Of a DNA stretch of 64,000 nucleotides, positions 36,367-44,168 are shown piece after piece. The translations under genes were made by a program, and so were the position numbers. Source of the DNA: Candidatus Coatesiibacteriota bacterium. GTDB taxonomy: Bacteria > RBG-13-66-14 > B26-G2 > JAUVZD01. The notes under the pieces are model-generated. The model saw nothing but the letters and a program-made list of their open reading frames with translations, did not search any database and was not told where the DNA came from. Position 1 is the first letter of the stretch, and each line of letters begins with the position of its first letter. The stretch covers positions 1 to 64,000 of the forward strand of contig JAUVZD010000003.1 of NCBI GenBank assembly GCA_030602715.1, read 5' to 3'.

Positions 36367-36377
36367 CCCCCCCCCCC
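36364..36377. repeat. C14 homopolymer at the island edge
   Basis: Fourteen C in a row join the tRNA remnant to the last codon of the methyltransferase gene on the minus strand, whose TAG stop takes its G from this run. Such a run is unusual and could be a slippage site or an assembly join. Confidence 0.9.
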
Positions 36378-37102
36378 TACAACATCCCCGCCACCTCCGC
36401 CGTGTATTCCCCCTCCCCCCGCCATACATAGAGCGGGGGCTCAACGGTCAGCTCCACGCCCCCGCCCAGGCAAACCTCTAGCAGAAAGAGGTTGGCGGGT
36501 TTGTCCGGGAAGGGGTGGATGAGGCGCAGGCGCTTTGCCTGCAAGTTGTAATCTGGTAACGATGCCAGCAACTCAGCCATCCTGCGGGTGGGATATACCA
36601 GAAAGGCTCGCCCCCGGGGCTTGAGGGCGAAGTCTATCCCTTTCAGGAGTTCCTCTTGACTCAACGCTACCTCGTGGCGGGCAAGCCTTCTCCCCTCGTC
36701 GGGAGGGATGCGCCCCCCGCCCTTCTCCCTATACGGCGGGTTGGCGCAGACCAGGGGGAAGCTTGAGCGGGGGATGAGGGAGCATATCCGGCGGATGTCG
36801 CCGGGGATGATCTTCACTCGGTCCTGGAGGGCATTCTCAGCCACCCCCAGTTCCGCAAGTCGGACAAGTTCATCTTGATATTCAACGGCGGTTATGTTTA
36901 AGTGGGGATGGAGGTGGGCGAGGAGGAAGCTGACCACACCGCTCCCGGCGCCGATTTCCAGAAGGGAGGTTTCGTTCTTTTTGGGGTTGATGAAGTGTGC
37001 CAGCAATACCGCATCAATGGAGAAGCGGTAACCCCGCTTGGGCTGGAAGATGCGCACCGCACCGCCCTTCAAGGTGTCAACGGTATATGATTCCTCGCTC
37101 AT
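36377..37102 (-). CDS. tRNA1(Val) A37 N6-methyltransferase-like protein
   Basis: The class I methyltransferase fold shows motif I LLEIGAGSGVVSFLLA and motif IV ANPPYREKGGGRIPP, with the N-terminal GGAVRIFQPKRGYRFSIDAVLLAHF that is typical of the TrmN6/YfiC (COG4123) group. The likely substrate is adenine in tRNA, but RsmC-like roles are possible. ATG 37102 has CAGG upstream and gives 241 residues. The stop codon lies in the C14 run, so the native 3' end may have been altered by the island insertion. Confidence 0.85.
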   Translation of the reverse strand: MSEESYTVDTLKGGAVRIFQPKRGYRFSIDAVLLAHFINPKKNETSLLEIGAGSGVVSFLLAHLHPHLNITAVEYQDELVRLAELGVAENALQDRVKIIPGDIRRICSLIPRSSFPLVCANPPYREKGGGRIPPDEGRRLARHEVALSQEELLKGIDFALKPRGRAFLVYPTRRMAELLASLPDYNLQAKRLRLIHPFPDKPANLFLLEVCLGGGVELTVEPPLYVWRGEGEYTAEVAGML

Positions 37103-37163
37103 AGCCTGGATATTATCATCATGGAGCGGGCGAGTAAAGGTTTTAACAGAATGAGGAAGATAT

Positions 37164-37748
37164 ATGGAAGCCTTTTTTGCCAGTCTGGCGCTGGTGGCGT
37201 TAAGCGAGCTGGGCGACAAGACCATGCTGGTGGTTCTGGCCCTTGCCGGTCAGGGAAGCGCCAAGCAGGTCTTTGGGGGGACTTTTCTGGCGGTATTACT
37301 GCTTTTCGGGGGAGCGGTGCTTCTGGGTAAGGCGGCTGTGGAACTTCTTCCTCGGCAGTATATTGCCTATGGGTCGGGGATATTATTTATTGCCATCGGT
37401 ATATATGGTTTGGTGGTGTTCTTACGCCACAAGGAGGAACATTCAATTGAAAGGAAGCCGGCGGGCAATCTGTTTTGGCCCGCTTTTGGTATATTCGCCG
37501 TTGCTGAGTTGGGAGATAAGACCCAACTGGCTACCGTGGGTCTAACGGTGAAGTTCAGCAATCCCTGGGCGGTCTTCTTCGGTGCAGTTGCCGGGGAGAC
37601 GCTCATCGTCCTGCTGGCGATTCTTCTGGGAAAGGTTGTTGCCAGATATTTGCCCACCAGGCTAATCAATCTAATCGCTTGCTTTATTTTTATTGCCGTA
37701 GGAGTATACATTGTTGTGAGCGTTGCCTTTCAATTCACTATCCTGTAG
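37164..37748 (+). CDS. GDT1/UPF0016 family cation transporter
   Basis: Two copies of the family motif E-x-G-D-K-T are present: ALSELGDKTMLVV near residue 15 and AVAELGDKTQLATVGL near residue 115. Six hydrophobic segments lie in two sets of three. The family (TMEM165, Gdt1, MneA) moves manganese or calcium out of the cytosol. Length is 194, typical for bacterial members. It is followed after 9 nt by the prepilin-peptidase-like gene. Confidence 0.92.
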   Translation: MEAFFASLALVALSELGDKTMLVVLALAGQGSAKQVFGGTFLAVLLLFGGAVLLGKAAVELLPRQYIAYGSGILFIAIGIYGLVVFLRHKEEHSIERKPAGNLFWPAFGIFAVAELGDKTQLATVGLTVKFSNPWAVFFGAVAGETLIVLLAILLGKVVARYLPTRLINLIACFIFIAVGVYIVVSVAFQFTIL

Positions 37749-37757
37749 GATTTTAGG

Positions 37758-38462
37758 ATGGCTCCCATATTCATCATTCTGGCGGGGATTCTGGGCGTCG
37801 TTTTGGCATCACTCACCTCCTTGCAGGGGGAGAGGGTTCCGCTCAAGGGTTGGGTAGCCTTAAGGCGGGGCTTCTGCTCCCACTGTGAGCTGGGGTGGTC
37901 CCGCTGGCGGCGCCTGCCCCTGGTCTGGTATCTGGCAACGCTGGGGCGCTGTCCTCAATGTCGGCGGGCTTTATCCGGGTCTCGCTTCATCTGGGAGCTT
38001 TGCGGGGGGATATTTGCGATTGCGCTGATACTATGGTTCGGGCCGGGTGTTGAATTCTACCGCCATCTGGCGCTGTCCGCTCTGCTTGCCTGGGAGCTCT
38101 CCCTGGTCCTGGCACGCATCCCCCCCTCCTGGGCGCTCATCGGCTGGTCTTTGGGCTTGGGAGCGATATTGGTCTATCTCGGCGCCATCGGTTTGCTCCA
38201 GGCTCTGTTGGGTGGCGTTGCACTTCTTATCGGCAGAGGCTTTTACCGGCGCTTGGGTGTGGCTCATGTTTTGGCGATAAGCGGTTTACTCGGCGGTTTT
38301 TTGGGGCATTATCAATTGTTCTTCGCCCTCTTTGTGGCTCTTTTGGTTGATTTAATCCTTAGGATTCGCCGTCGCAGGTTGCTCTACCAGATATATGCCG
38401 GGGTGGCTTTGGGTGCGGTGTTGTTCTCTGGTCCCCTGCAGGAGATAATCGGTCGGCTTTGA
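37758..38462 (+). CDS. Prepilin-peptidase-like membrane protein lacking the catalytic aspartates
   Basis: The N-terminal part matches the cysteine domain of type IV prepilin peptidases: CSHC and CPQC enclose RWRRLPLVWYLATLGR, and SGSRFIWELCGG follows. The rest is a multi-pass membrane domain. The two aspartates of the A24 peptidase are missing: the first site reads LVLARIPPSW instead of D-x-x-x-x-IPD, and the second reads LGVAHVLAISGLLGGFLG instead of G-x-GDVKL. The protein may be an inactive homolog or keep only the N-methyltransferase-like part. Length is 234. Confidence 0.7.
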   Translation: MAPIFIILAGILGVVLASLTSLQGERVPLKGWVALRRGFCSHCELGWSRWRRLPLVWYLATLGRCPQCRRALSGSRFIWELCGGIFAIALILWFGPGVEFYRHLALSALLAWELSLVLARIPPSWALIGWSLGLGAILVYLGAIGLLQALLGGVALLIGRGFYRRLGVAHVLAISGLLGGFLGHYQLFFALFVALLVDLILRIRRRRLLYQIYAGVALGAVLFSGPLQEIIGRL

Positions 38463-38651
38463 TTGCAGGCGATTATGATAAAATATTGTCCCTGTTAAAG
38501 GGCAATTTTGATTTTGGGAGGATATACTAAAGGTGCGGTCCCGGGTAGTTGAGGGGTCAGGCGACATTTTCAATCCCTTTCAGCCACCTTGTCGGTTCTA
38601 TCCTTACTGACCCTAGAATGGGTATATGGACTTGTGTAGCAAGGTTTACTC

Positions 38652-38680
38652 TTGACTTGATTTTCACAAAATTGTATTAT
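38652..38680 (+). promoter_or_regulatory. Promoter of the TPR-roadblock operon
   Basis: TTGACT (38652-38657) and TATTAT (38675-38680) are separated by 17 nt. The start of transcription would be about 84 nt before the TPR gene. This is the only signal I support in the 308-nt gap 38463-38770. Confidence 0.65.
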
Positions 38681-38770
38681 TTGTGGTCTATCTTATGTAG
38701 TTTTTTAGGTCTTTTTGGGGGGATTTTCATCCCACCAAGTAGTTAGTCTATATCCAGTGGGTGAAATTTC

Positions 38771-40039
38771 ATGGCCATTGAACCTCAGCGAAAGGAAGAC
38801 CTGCTCAAACGGAAGGCTTACTATCAGGGTGTTCTCCACAAGGACGCCACATCGCCTGTATTTTTTAACCTTGCCGCGGTCCTAATGCAACTCGGCGAGC
38901 TGCAAGAAGCGGAAGATGTCCTGGATAAGGGCTTGGTCTACCATCGCAAGTGTCCCCAGGGGCATATACTCTTTGCTCACCTCCTGGTGGATAAGGGAGA
39001 GTTTGCCAAGGCGGAATCATACCTGCAGGTCGCTCTGGAGGTAGACCCCTACAACTTGGAAGCCCACTTTGAGAAAGCTCGGATGTTGGAGGAATCTGGA
39101 AAGCTTATTGAGGGTGAGGTAGTTTATGAGCGTATACTTGCCGAGGACCCGAACAACAGACGGGCTCGGAAGGCTTTAGCCCAACTTCGTTCTAGGCGCC
39201 TGCTGGGCGAGTATGAGGGAATGGTGTTCAGAGAAGACGCCGAAAGGACCGAGGTGCCCGAAGAGGGAGCCGTTGATAAAGAAGAGTTCGCCACCCTTGC
39301 CCTGGTTGATATCTACTTCAAGCAGGGACATGTGGAGAAGGCTAAAAGCATTGCCCGGCGGATACTGGAGGAAGACCCGGAAAATGTCCCCGCTGCCGAG
39401 TTTCTACAGAAGATAGAAGCTCAGATTGCCGAGCAGGAACTTCCCGAGGGGAGCCTGACCCTGGAGCTGACCAAGGATTATGCCGGCTTAGCCCCAGAGG
39501 AGATGGTCTATGAGGAGCTGGACATCACCCCGGATAAGAAGGATGTAGCTCCCACCGCCAGGCGCTTCGGCACCGGCATCCATCCTGCGAGCAGTGCACC
39601 TGAAGTGGAACTGCCGGATATTGAGGAGCTGAAGGAGCGGTTGGAGATTGACCTTACTACTTCCGACCTGACCGAGGAAGGCGTCGTTGAAGAGGTCTTT
39701 GAGGTGGATATGGACAGCCTGTTTCTGGGTGAGGGCGTCCCTGAGATTGAAGCGGAGGCGGAAGCCGGAAGAGCAGATGAGCTGATTGCGGAGAAGCCCC
39801 CTTCAGGGGACGAGAGGGAAGTGGAGCAGGAGGTATCAGCTCCTGAGAGGGTGCCGGAGGTAACCGTTGAGAAGCCGACACCTCCGCCTGAGGAGGTCCC
39901 ACCGGAAACAAGGGGTCCTCAAAGAGATGATCGGGAAGTTGAGCTTCCCGAACCGTATAAGATGCTGGAGTTGGAGGAGGACGAAACCGAGGATATTGAG
40001 ACTTTCCAGCAGTGGTTGGATAGGTTGACCCGGGAGTAG
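38771..40039 (+). CDS. Tetratricopeptide-repeat protein with acidic C-terminal half
   Basis: The N-terminal half has TPR units: FFNLAAVLMQLGELQEAEDVLDKGLVYHRKCP, GHILFAHLLVDKGEFAKAESYLQVALEVDPYN, LEAHFEKARMLEESGKLIEGEVVYERILAEDPNN, and a later LVDIYFKQGHVEKAKSIARRILEEDPEN (about residues 180-210). The C-terminal half is Glu/Pro-rich and probably disordered, ending EEDETEDIETFQQWLDRLTRE. No signal peptide is seen, so it is cytosolic. It precedes two roadblock-type genes and may act as a scaffold with them. Confidence 0.88.
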   Translation: MAIEPQRKEDLLKRKAYYQGVLHKDATSPVFFNLAAVLMQLGELQEAEDVLDKGLVYHRKCPQGHILFAHLLVDKGEFAKAESYLQVALEVDPYNLEAHFEKARMLEESGKLIEGEVVYERILAEDPNNRRARKALAQLRSRRLLGEYEGMVFREDAERTEVPEEGAVDKEEFATLALVDIYFKQGHVEKAKSIARRILEEDPENVPAAEFLQKIEAQIAEQELPEGSLTLELTKDYAGLAPEEMVYEELDITPDKKDVAPTARRFGTGIHPASSAPEVELPDIEELKERLEIDLTTSDLTEEGVVEEVFEVDMDSLFLGEGVPEIEAEAEAGRADELIAEKPPSGDEREVEQEVSAPERVPEVTVEKPTPPPEEVPPETRGPQRDDREVELPEPYKMLELEEDETEDIETFQQWLDRLTRE

Positions 40040-40132
40040 CCTTTCTGGTGATATGCGGTAAAGCCTTTTGGATGGTTTGAGCTGGAAGCTTAGGTGGGGG
40101 ATATTCCCCCACATCAAACAGTTGGAGGATAT

Positions 40133-40489
40133 ATGGAGTTTCAACGATTATTGACCCAACTTCTGGAGAGGATAGATGGAGCTTTGGCGGCCAGCTTTTG
40201 CGGTGCTGACGGTATTAAGGTGGAGACGGTAACCTTCCGTGAGGATCTGGAGACCGCCGAAATTGAGGTGCATATTGCTACCATGTTGAAGATAGTAAAT
40301 CGGGTGATGGGAAGTTTGGAGGTTGGTGAGATAAGGGCGTTCCTGTTTGAGGCGGAGAAGATGGTGGGGCTTCTGGAAAAGTGCGGGAAGGGCTATTTCA
40401 TAGCGGTTCTGCTCAAGCCCGAGGGCAACATAGGTCGGGCGCGCTTTGAACTGAGGAAGCTTTCCGAAAAGCTGGCTGAGGAGACCTAG
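40133..40489 (+). CDS. Roadblock/LC7-like protein
   Basis: ATG 40133 has GGAGG 5 nt upstream. The 118-residue product has an alpha-beta layout (LLTQLLERIDGALAASFCGADGIKVETV, then EKMVGLLEKCGKGYFIAVLLKPEGNIGRARFELRKLSEKL) like roadblock/LC7 domains, which regulate small GTPases. The similarity is weaker than for the next gene. A perfect 7-bp hairpin (40094-40112) lies in the gap before it. Confidence 0.6.
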   Translation: MEFQRLLTQLLERIDGALAASFCGADGIKVETVTFREDLETAEIEVHIATMLKIVNRVMGSLEVGEIRAFLFEAEKMVGLLEKCGKGYFIAVLLKPEGNIGRARFELRKLSEKLAEET

Positions 40490-40507
40490 TCGTCGCAGGG
40501 GTTTTAT

Positions 40508-40867
40508 ATGAATCGGGTAAAGGACATACTTACAGAGCTTTCCGAACTCGCCGGCGTGCAGGCGATTATACTGCTAGATTCCAGTGGTTTTCCTCTGGAG
40601 TCTTTCTACCGCACGGAGATAGACGGCGAGGAGTTGGCAGGTGTAGCCCGTGACGCCCTCATCTCCAACATCCGCCTGGCGAATAACTTCCGCAAAAGCG
40701 TCTTCATTCAGGGCGTGCTGGAGACCTCCAAGAGCTTGATGATCCTGACCCAGTTCCCCAAAGGCATTTATATGGTGACCGTCGCCGAGCGGAATGTCGG
40801 ACCTCAGAAACTGTGGAATGAGGTGGGGAGAAGGTATCGTCAGTTGGCGGAAGCGCTGGGGGAGTAG
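40508..40867 (+). CDS. Roadblock/LC7 domain protein
   Basis: The 119-residue product starts MNRVKDILTELSELAGVQAIILLDSSGFPLESFY and has KSVFIQGVLETSKSLMILTQFPKGIYMVTVAERNVGPQKLWNEV, the roadblock fold seen in MglB. MglB is the GTPase-activating partner of MglA in polarity systems. No MglA-type GTPase lies nearby. It is 18 nt behind the previous roadblock-like gene. Confidence 0.85.
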   Translation: MNRVKDILTELSELAGVQAIILLDSSGFPLESFYRTEIDGEELAGVARDALISNIRLANNFRKSVFIQGVLETSKSLMILTQFPKGIYMVTVAERNVGPQKLWNEVGRRYRQLAEALGE

Positions 40868-40970
40868 AAATCAAGATTAGATATTTTGATAAGGATAACC
40901 GGCTCTATGCCGCATTTTTTATTGAGCACTATCTTATGGTGGTTTTTTCCTCCAGGGAGAAGTTTTCCAA

Positions 40971-41537
40971 ATGATCACTCCTAGCGACCTGCGAAAAGGG
41001 ATGACCATTGAGATGGATGGCGAGCTATATCAGATAGTCTCCGCCGAGCATTACAAGCCCGGCAAAGGACCCGCCTTTGTGCGGGCTAAGATTCGTAATC
41101 TGGACAGTGGAGCCATCGTTAACCACAAGTTTCGCACCGACGAGAAAGTGAAGCGGGCGATGCTTGAGGAGCGCAAAGCCACATTCCTCTACCGAGACGG
41201 CGAGCGCTATATCTTCATGGACAGCGAAAGCTATGAGCAGTTCCCCTTCTCCGCTGAGTCCTTGTCCGGTGTGCTGGACTATCTGGTGGAGAACATGGAG
41301 CTGACCCTCACCTATTCCCAGGGTAAGCCTATCTCCGTTGAGCCCCCGGTCACTGTGGAGATGAAGGTGACCCGAGCCGACCCGGGTTTTAAGGGGGATA
41401 CCGCCACCGGTGCGACCAAGCCGGTCACCGTGGAGTCGGGTGCCATAATTCAGGTTCCCCTGTTCATAGAGGAGGGCAATATTATCAAGATTGATACTCG
41501 CAGTGGCGAATATATTGAGCGGGTGAAGCAGAAGTAG
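40971..41537 (+). CDS. efp: Elongation factor P
   Basis: EF-P rescues ribosomes stalled at consecutive prolines. The N-terminal domain has [47 protein letters not shown], where the lysine between P-G and G-P is the residue modified in many species. The C-terminal OB domains end [42 protein letters not shown]. Length of 188 is typical. It is followed by accB after about 30 nt, a common order. Confidence 0.97.
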   Translation: MITPSDLRKGMTIEMDGELYQIVSAEHYKPGKGPAFVRAKIRNLDSGAIVNHKFRTDEKVKRAMLEERKATFLYRDGERYIFMDSESYEQFPFSAESLSGVLDYLVENMELTLTYSQGKPISVEPPVTVEMKVTRADPGFKGDTATGATKPVTVESGAIIQVPLFIEEGNIIKIDTRSGEYIERVKQK

Positions 41538-41568
41538 TCCCTTGATGGACCTTGCTGAGAGGTTGAAT

Positions 41569-42069
41569 ATGAATCTGAATAGATTGAAGCGGATTCTGGA
41601 ACTGATGAATGATTACGGCTTGTCGGAGGTTGAGCTTTCAGGTCCCCTGCGCCGACTGGTGGTGCGCCGGGGGATAAATCCAACCGGTGCGCAAACACCC
41701 ACAGCCGTGGTTCCCCAAACCGCCGCCCAGCCCGCTTCTCAAAAGGCGGAGGCGGAACCCGCCGGAGTGGCCGGGGGAGCAGTGGTTGAGGAGAAGCTCC
41801 CCGCCGGGGTGGAAGTCAGCCCCGACAGGATACGGGAGATTAAAGCTCCCATGGTGGGCACCTTCTACCGGGCGCCAGCGCCGGACGCCGAACCCTATGT
41901 GGAGGAGGGGGGGAGGGTGGAGAAGGGCGATGTGGTGTGTATAATAGAGGCTATGAAGCTGATGAACGAGATAGAGAGCGAATTTAACGGCATCGTCCGC
42001 GAGATTCATGTGGAGAACGCCCAGCCGGTGGAGTATGGACAACTACTCATTACTGTGGTGGCGGGGTGA
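41569..42069 (+). CDS. accB: Biotin carboxyl carrier protein of acetyl-CoA carboxylase
   Basis: The biotinyl domain at the C-terminus has [34 protein letters not shown], where K in EAMKLM is the biotin attachment site. A short N-terminal helix ([25 protein letters not shown]) and a proline- and alanine-rich linker precede it. ATG 41569 has GAGAGG 6 nt upstream and matches the family start. The usual next gene accC is absent; a strong terminator follows instead. Confidence 0.94.
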   Translation: MNLNRLKRILELMNDYGLSEVELSGPLRRLVVRRGINPTGAQTPTAVVPQTAAQPASQKAEAEPAGVAGGAVVEEKLPAGVEVSPDRIREIKAPMVGTFYRAPAPDAEPYVEEGGRVEKGDVVCIIEAMKLMNEIESEFNGIVREIHVENAQPVEYGQLLITVVAG

Positions 42070-42135
42070 ATTTATGTAGTCAGGAACTATCATTCTCGGC
42101 TATAAAAGAAAAGCAAACAAGCAGATCGTGCATCA

Positions 42136-42160
42136 GGGGTGGAATACCACCCCATTTTTT
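42136..42160 (+). terminator. Rho-independent terminator after accB
   Basis: GGGGTGG (42136-42142) and CCACCCC (42147-42153) form a perfect 7-bp stem with a 4-nt loop, followed by ATTTTTT. It ends the efp-accB transcript. Confidence 0.85.
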
Positions 42161-42249
42161 CATTGTAAGTAGTTACGGCTATTTAAAATCAACCCTAGAA
42201 CAATTACATCTCCGCTCTATTTGCTCAACTCAAAATCCCCAAGAAAGAC

Positions 42250-42279
42250 TTGCCTCTACAAGTTGAAACTTGATATAAT
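42250..42279 (+). promoter_or_regulatory. Promoter of the M48 protease gene
   Basis: TTGCCT (42250-42255) and TATAAT (42274-42279) are 18 nt apart, and TGATATAAT makes it an extended -10. The start would be about 32 nt before ATG 42318. Confidence 0.7.
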
Positions 42280-42317
42280 AGAGAAAAAGGTAATGAAACT
42301 GACCCCCGTCGCCAAGG

Positions 42318-43970
42318 ATGGTTAACAATATGGTCTTCAGTCTGTTCGGACGTTCCCTGTTGGTGCTGGCTCTGCTCTTCGGCTTGCTCTTTGCTGTTCT
42401 TATGGGCTTAGGCGCATACCTGGGCTGGAATATCTATGTAATCCTGCTGATCGCTATAGGCATCGTCGGCTTGCAGTATTTTCTCTCCCCCTACATAATC
42501 CAGTGGATATATCGCATCAACTGGGTGGGGCTTGAGGGGTTGGATCCCCATCAGGTGGCATTCATTGAGCAGACTTGCCAGGAGCGCAGGATACCAATCC
42601 CCCGCATAGGCATGGTGGAGGACGGCAACCCCAACGCCTTTACCTTCGGTCATTTCCCCGCCGACGCCCGCCTGGTGGTCACCCGTGGCTTGCTGGAGAA
42701 ACTGAATCCGGGGGAGATAAATGCGGTCATCGGTCATGAGCTGGGGCACATCAAGCACTGGGATTTCGTCATCATGACCGTCGCCTCCCTGGTGCCGATT
42801 ATATTCTACGTTATCTTCCGGGGGATGTTCTCCTCCACCAGGGGTAGGGGCAGTCGTAAGAACGCCGGAGGAGCTCTGCTCGTCGGCCTGGTAGCCTTTC
42901 TCATCTACATCATCAGCCAGTATATCGTCCTCTTCCTCTCCCGGGTGCGGGAGTATTATGCCGACGAGTTCTCCGCCGAGGTCACCGGCGACCCCAATCA
43001 GTTGGCGAGCGGGCTGGTGAAGATTGCCTACGGCTTGTCCGCAGAGGCGGGAAAGAGCGGGAAGGAGAACAAAGGCTTCCGCCAGCTCTCCGGAGCGAAA
43101 TCGCTGGGCATTTTTGACCCCACTACAGCTCGCCATCTGGCGGTGGCTGCCGCCGGAAGCGGGGGCTTCACCCAGGAGAATATGGAGAATGCCATGAAGT
43201 GGGACCTGTGGAATCCCTGGGCGATGTTCTATGAGTTTTCCTCCACCCATCCCCTGCCGGCTAAGAGGATAATCCGCCTGGAGAGGTCCGCTCAGAAGTT
43301 CGGGCAGGTGCCGGCATACGCCTTCCGCCAGGTGAAGTCGGAGAGCTACTGGGATGAGTTCGCAGCCGACCTGTTTATGAACAGCCTGCCTCTGCTTTCA
43401 TTCTTCGTCATTCTGGTGCTCATCCCCCTGCTCTTTGCGGTCAATAATTTGGATATGAGCTACGGGATCTTTCTCGGGTTTACCCTGGGGATGACGGTCG
43501 GCGGATTTTTCTCTCTGCTCAAGACCCGCTTCAAATACCGCAAGGGGGGTTTCCCCAAGCGCACCGTAGTTGACCTGGTGGGGGAGGTCAAGGTCAGCCA
43601 CATACGCCCGGTTCCGGCTACCCTTTTAGGGAGGATAATCGGCAGAGGAATACCCGGTCTAATTTGGAGCGACGACCTGGTTCTACAGGATGAGAGTGGA
43701 TTTATGGTCATAAACTACCGCCAACCGCTGGCTATATTGGAGTTTATCTTCGGCTTACTTCGGGCAAAGAAGCAGGTGGGAAAGGAGGCGAAGGTCGTCG
43801 GTTGGTATCGCCGTTCGCCCATGCCCCATTTTGAGATGTATAAGTTGATCACCGAGGACAAGACCCGCAAGGGGTATGTATATGGCACCAAGCTGGTTTT
43901 TGCCTGGATATGCGCCGGGCTGGGGGTATTGCTCACCGTTCTCTTGGTGGGTTCTGCAGCAGGCGTTTAG
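42318..43970 (+). CDS. M48-family membrane metalloprotease (HtpX-like)
   Basis: The zinc site is GHELGHIKHWD with H140, E141 and H144. The third ligand is E212 in REYYADEFSAEVTGDPNQLA. Two N-terminal membrane helices (LLVLALLFGLLFAVLMGLGAYLG and YVILLIAIGIVGLQYFL) and two more after the zinc site fit HtpX, which degrades misfolded membrane proteins. The protein is 550 residues, much longer than HtpX (about 290). The extra C-terminal half has further membrane segments and a soluble region of unknown role. Confidence 0.92.
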   Translation: MVNNMVFSLFGRSLLVLALLFGLLFAVLMGLGAYLGWNIYVILLIAIGIVGLQYFLSPYIIQWIYRINWVGLEGLDPHQVAFIEQTCQERRIPIPRIGMVEDGNPNAFTFGHFPADARLVVTRGLLEKLNPGEINAVIGHELGHIKHWDFVIMTVASLVPIIFYVIFRGMFSSTRGRGSRKNAGGALLVGLVAFLIYIISQYIVLFLSRVREYYADEFSAEVTGDPNQLASGLVKIAYGLSAEAGKSGKENKGFRQLSGAKSLGIFDPTTARHLAVAAAGSGGFTQENMENAMKWDLWNPWAMFYEFSSTHPLPAKRIIRLERSAQKFGQVPAYAFRQVKSESYWDEFAADLFMNSLPLLSFFVILVLIPLLFAVNNLDMSYGIFLGFTLGMTVGGFFSLLKTRFKYRKGGFPKRTVVDLVGEVKVSHIRPVPATLLGRIIGRGIPGLIWSDDLVLQDESGFMVINYRQPLAILEFIFGLLRAKKQVGKEAKVVGWYRRSPMPHFEMYKLITEDKTRKGYVYGTKLVFAWICAGLGVLLTVLLVGSAAGV

Positions 43971-43998
43971 TGGAGGATGGACGGCTTCTGCAAGATAG

Positions 43999-44029
43999 AG
44001 GCGCCCTAGCTTGGGTGCCTTCTTCTTTT
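43999..44029 (+). terminator. Rho-independent terminator after the M48 gene
   Basis: AGGCGCCC pairs with GGGTGCCT (one G-T pair) around TAGCTT, followed by TCTTCTTTT. Confidence 0.7.
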
Positions 44030-44168
44030 CACCCGAAGTGCCTTTTGGGTTGATTTAGAAGGTAAATGCTTGACCTTGGGGCTGATTTAGTGCTAAGTTA
44101 TGGGCTTGGTGGCCCGCTGAGCTGATGGATCAGCTCCTATTAAAAAATGTTAGAAAAATATAAAACAT

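Larger units (their letters stand above)
32240..36377. mobile_element. AT-rich restriction-modification island
   Basis: Base composition drops sharply to roughly 35% GC by eye across this segment, against about 56% around it. It contains three co-directional genes of one restriction-modification system and no housekeeping gene. The left edge carries a duplicated DUF454 tail; the right edge carries a tRNA 5'-half remnant and a C14 run. No integrase or transposase is visible, so the way it moved is unknown. The boundaries are approximate. Confidence 0.7.

Noticed and set aside
32240-36377. Transposon with terminal inverted repeats
   Set aside because: I looked for inverted repeats, a target duplication and a transposase or integrase, and found none.
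42066-42266. 66-residue ORF between accB and the M48 gene
   Set aside because: It runs through a perfect terminator and has no family or ribosome-binding site.
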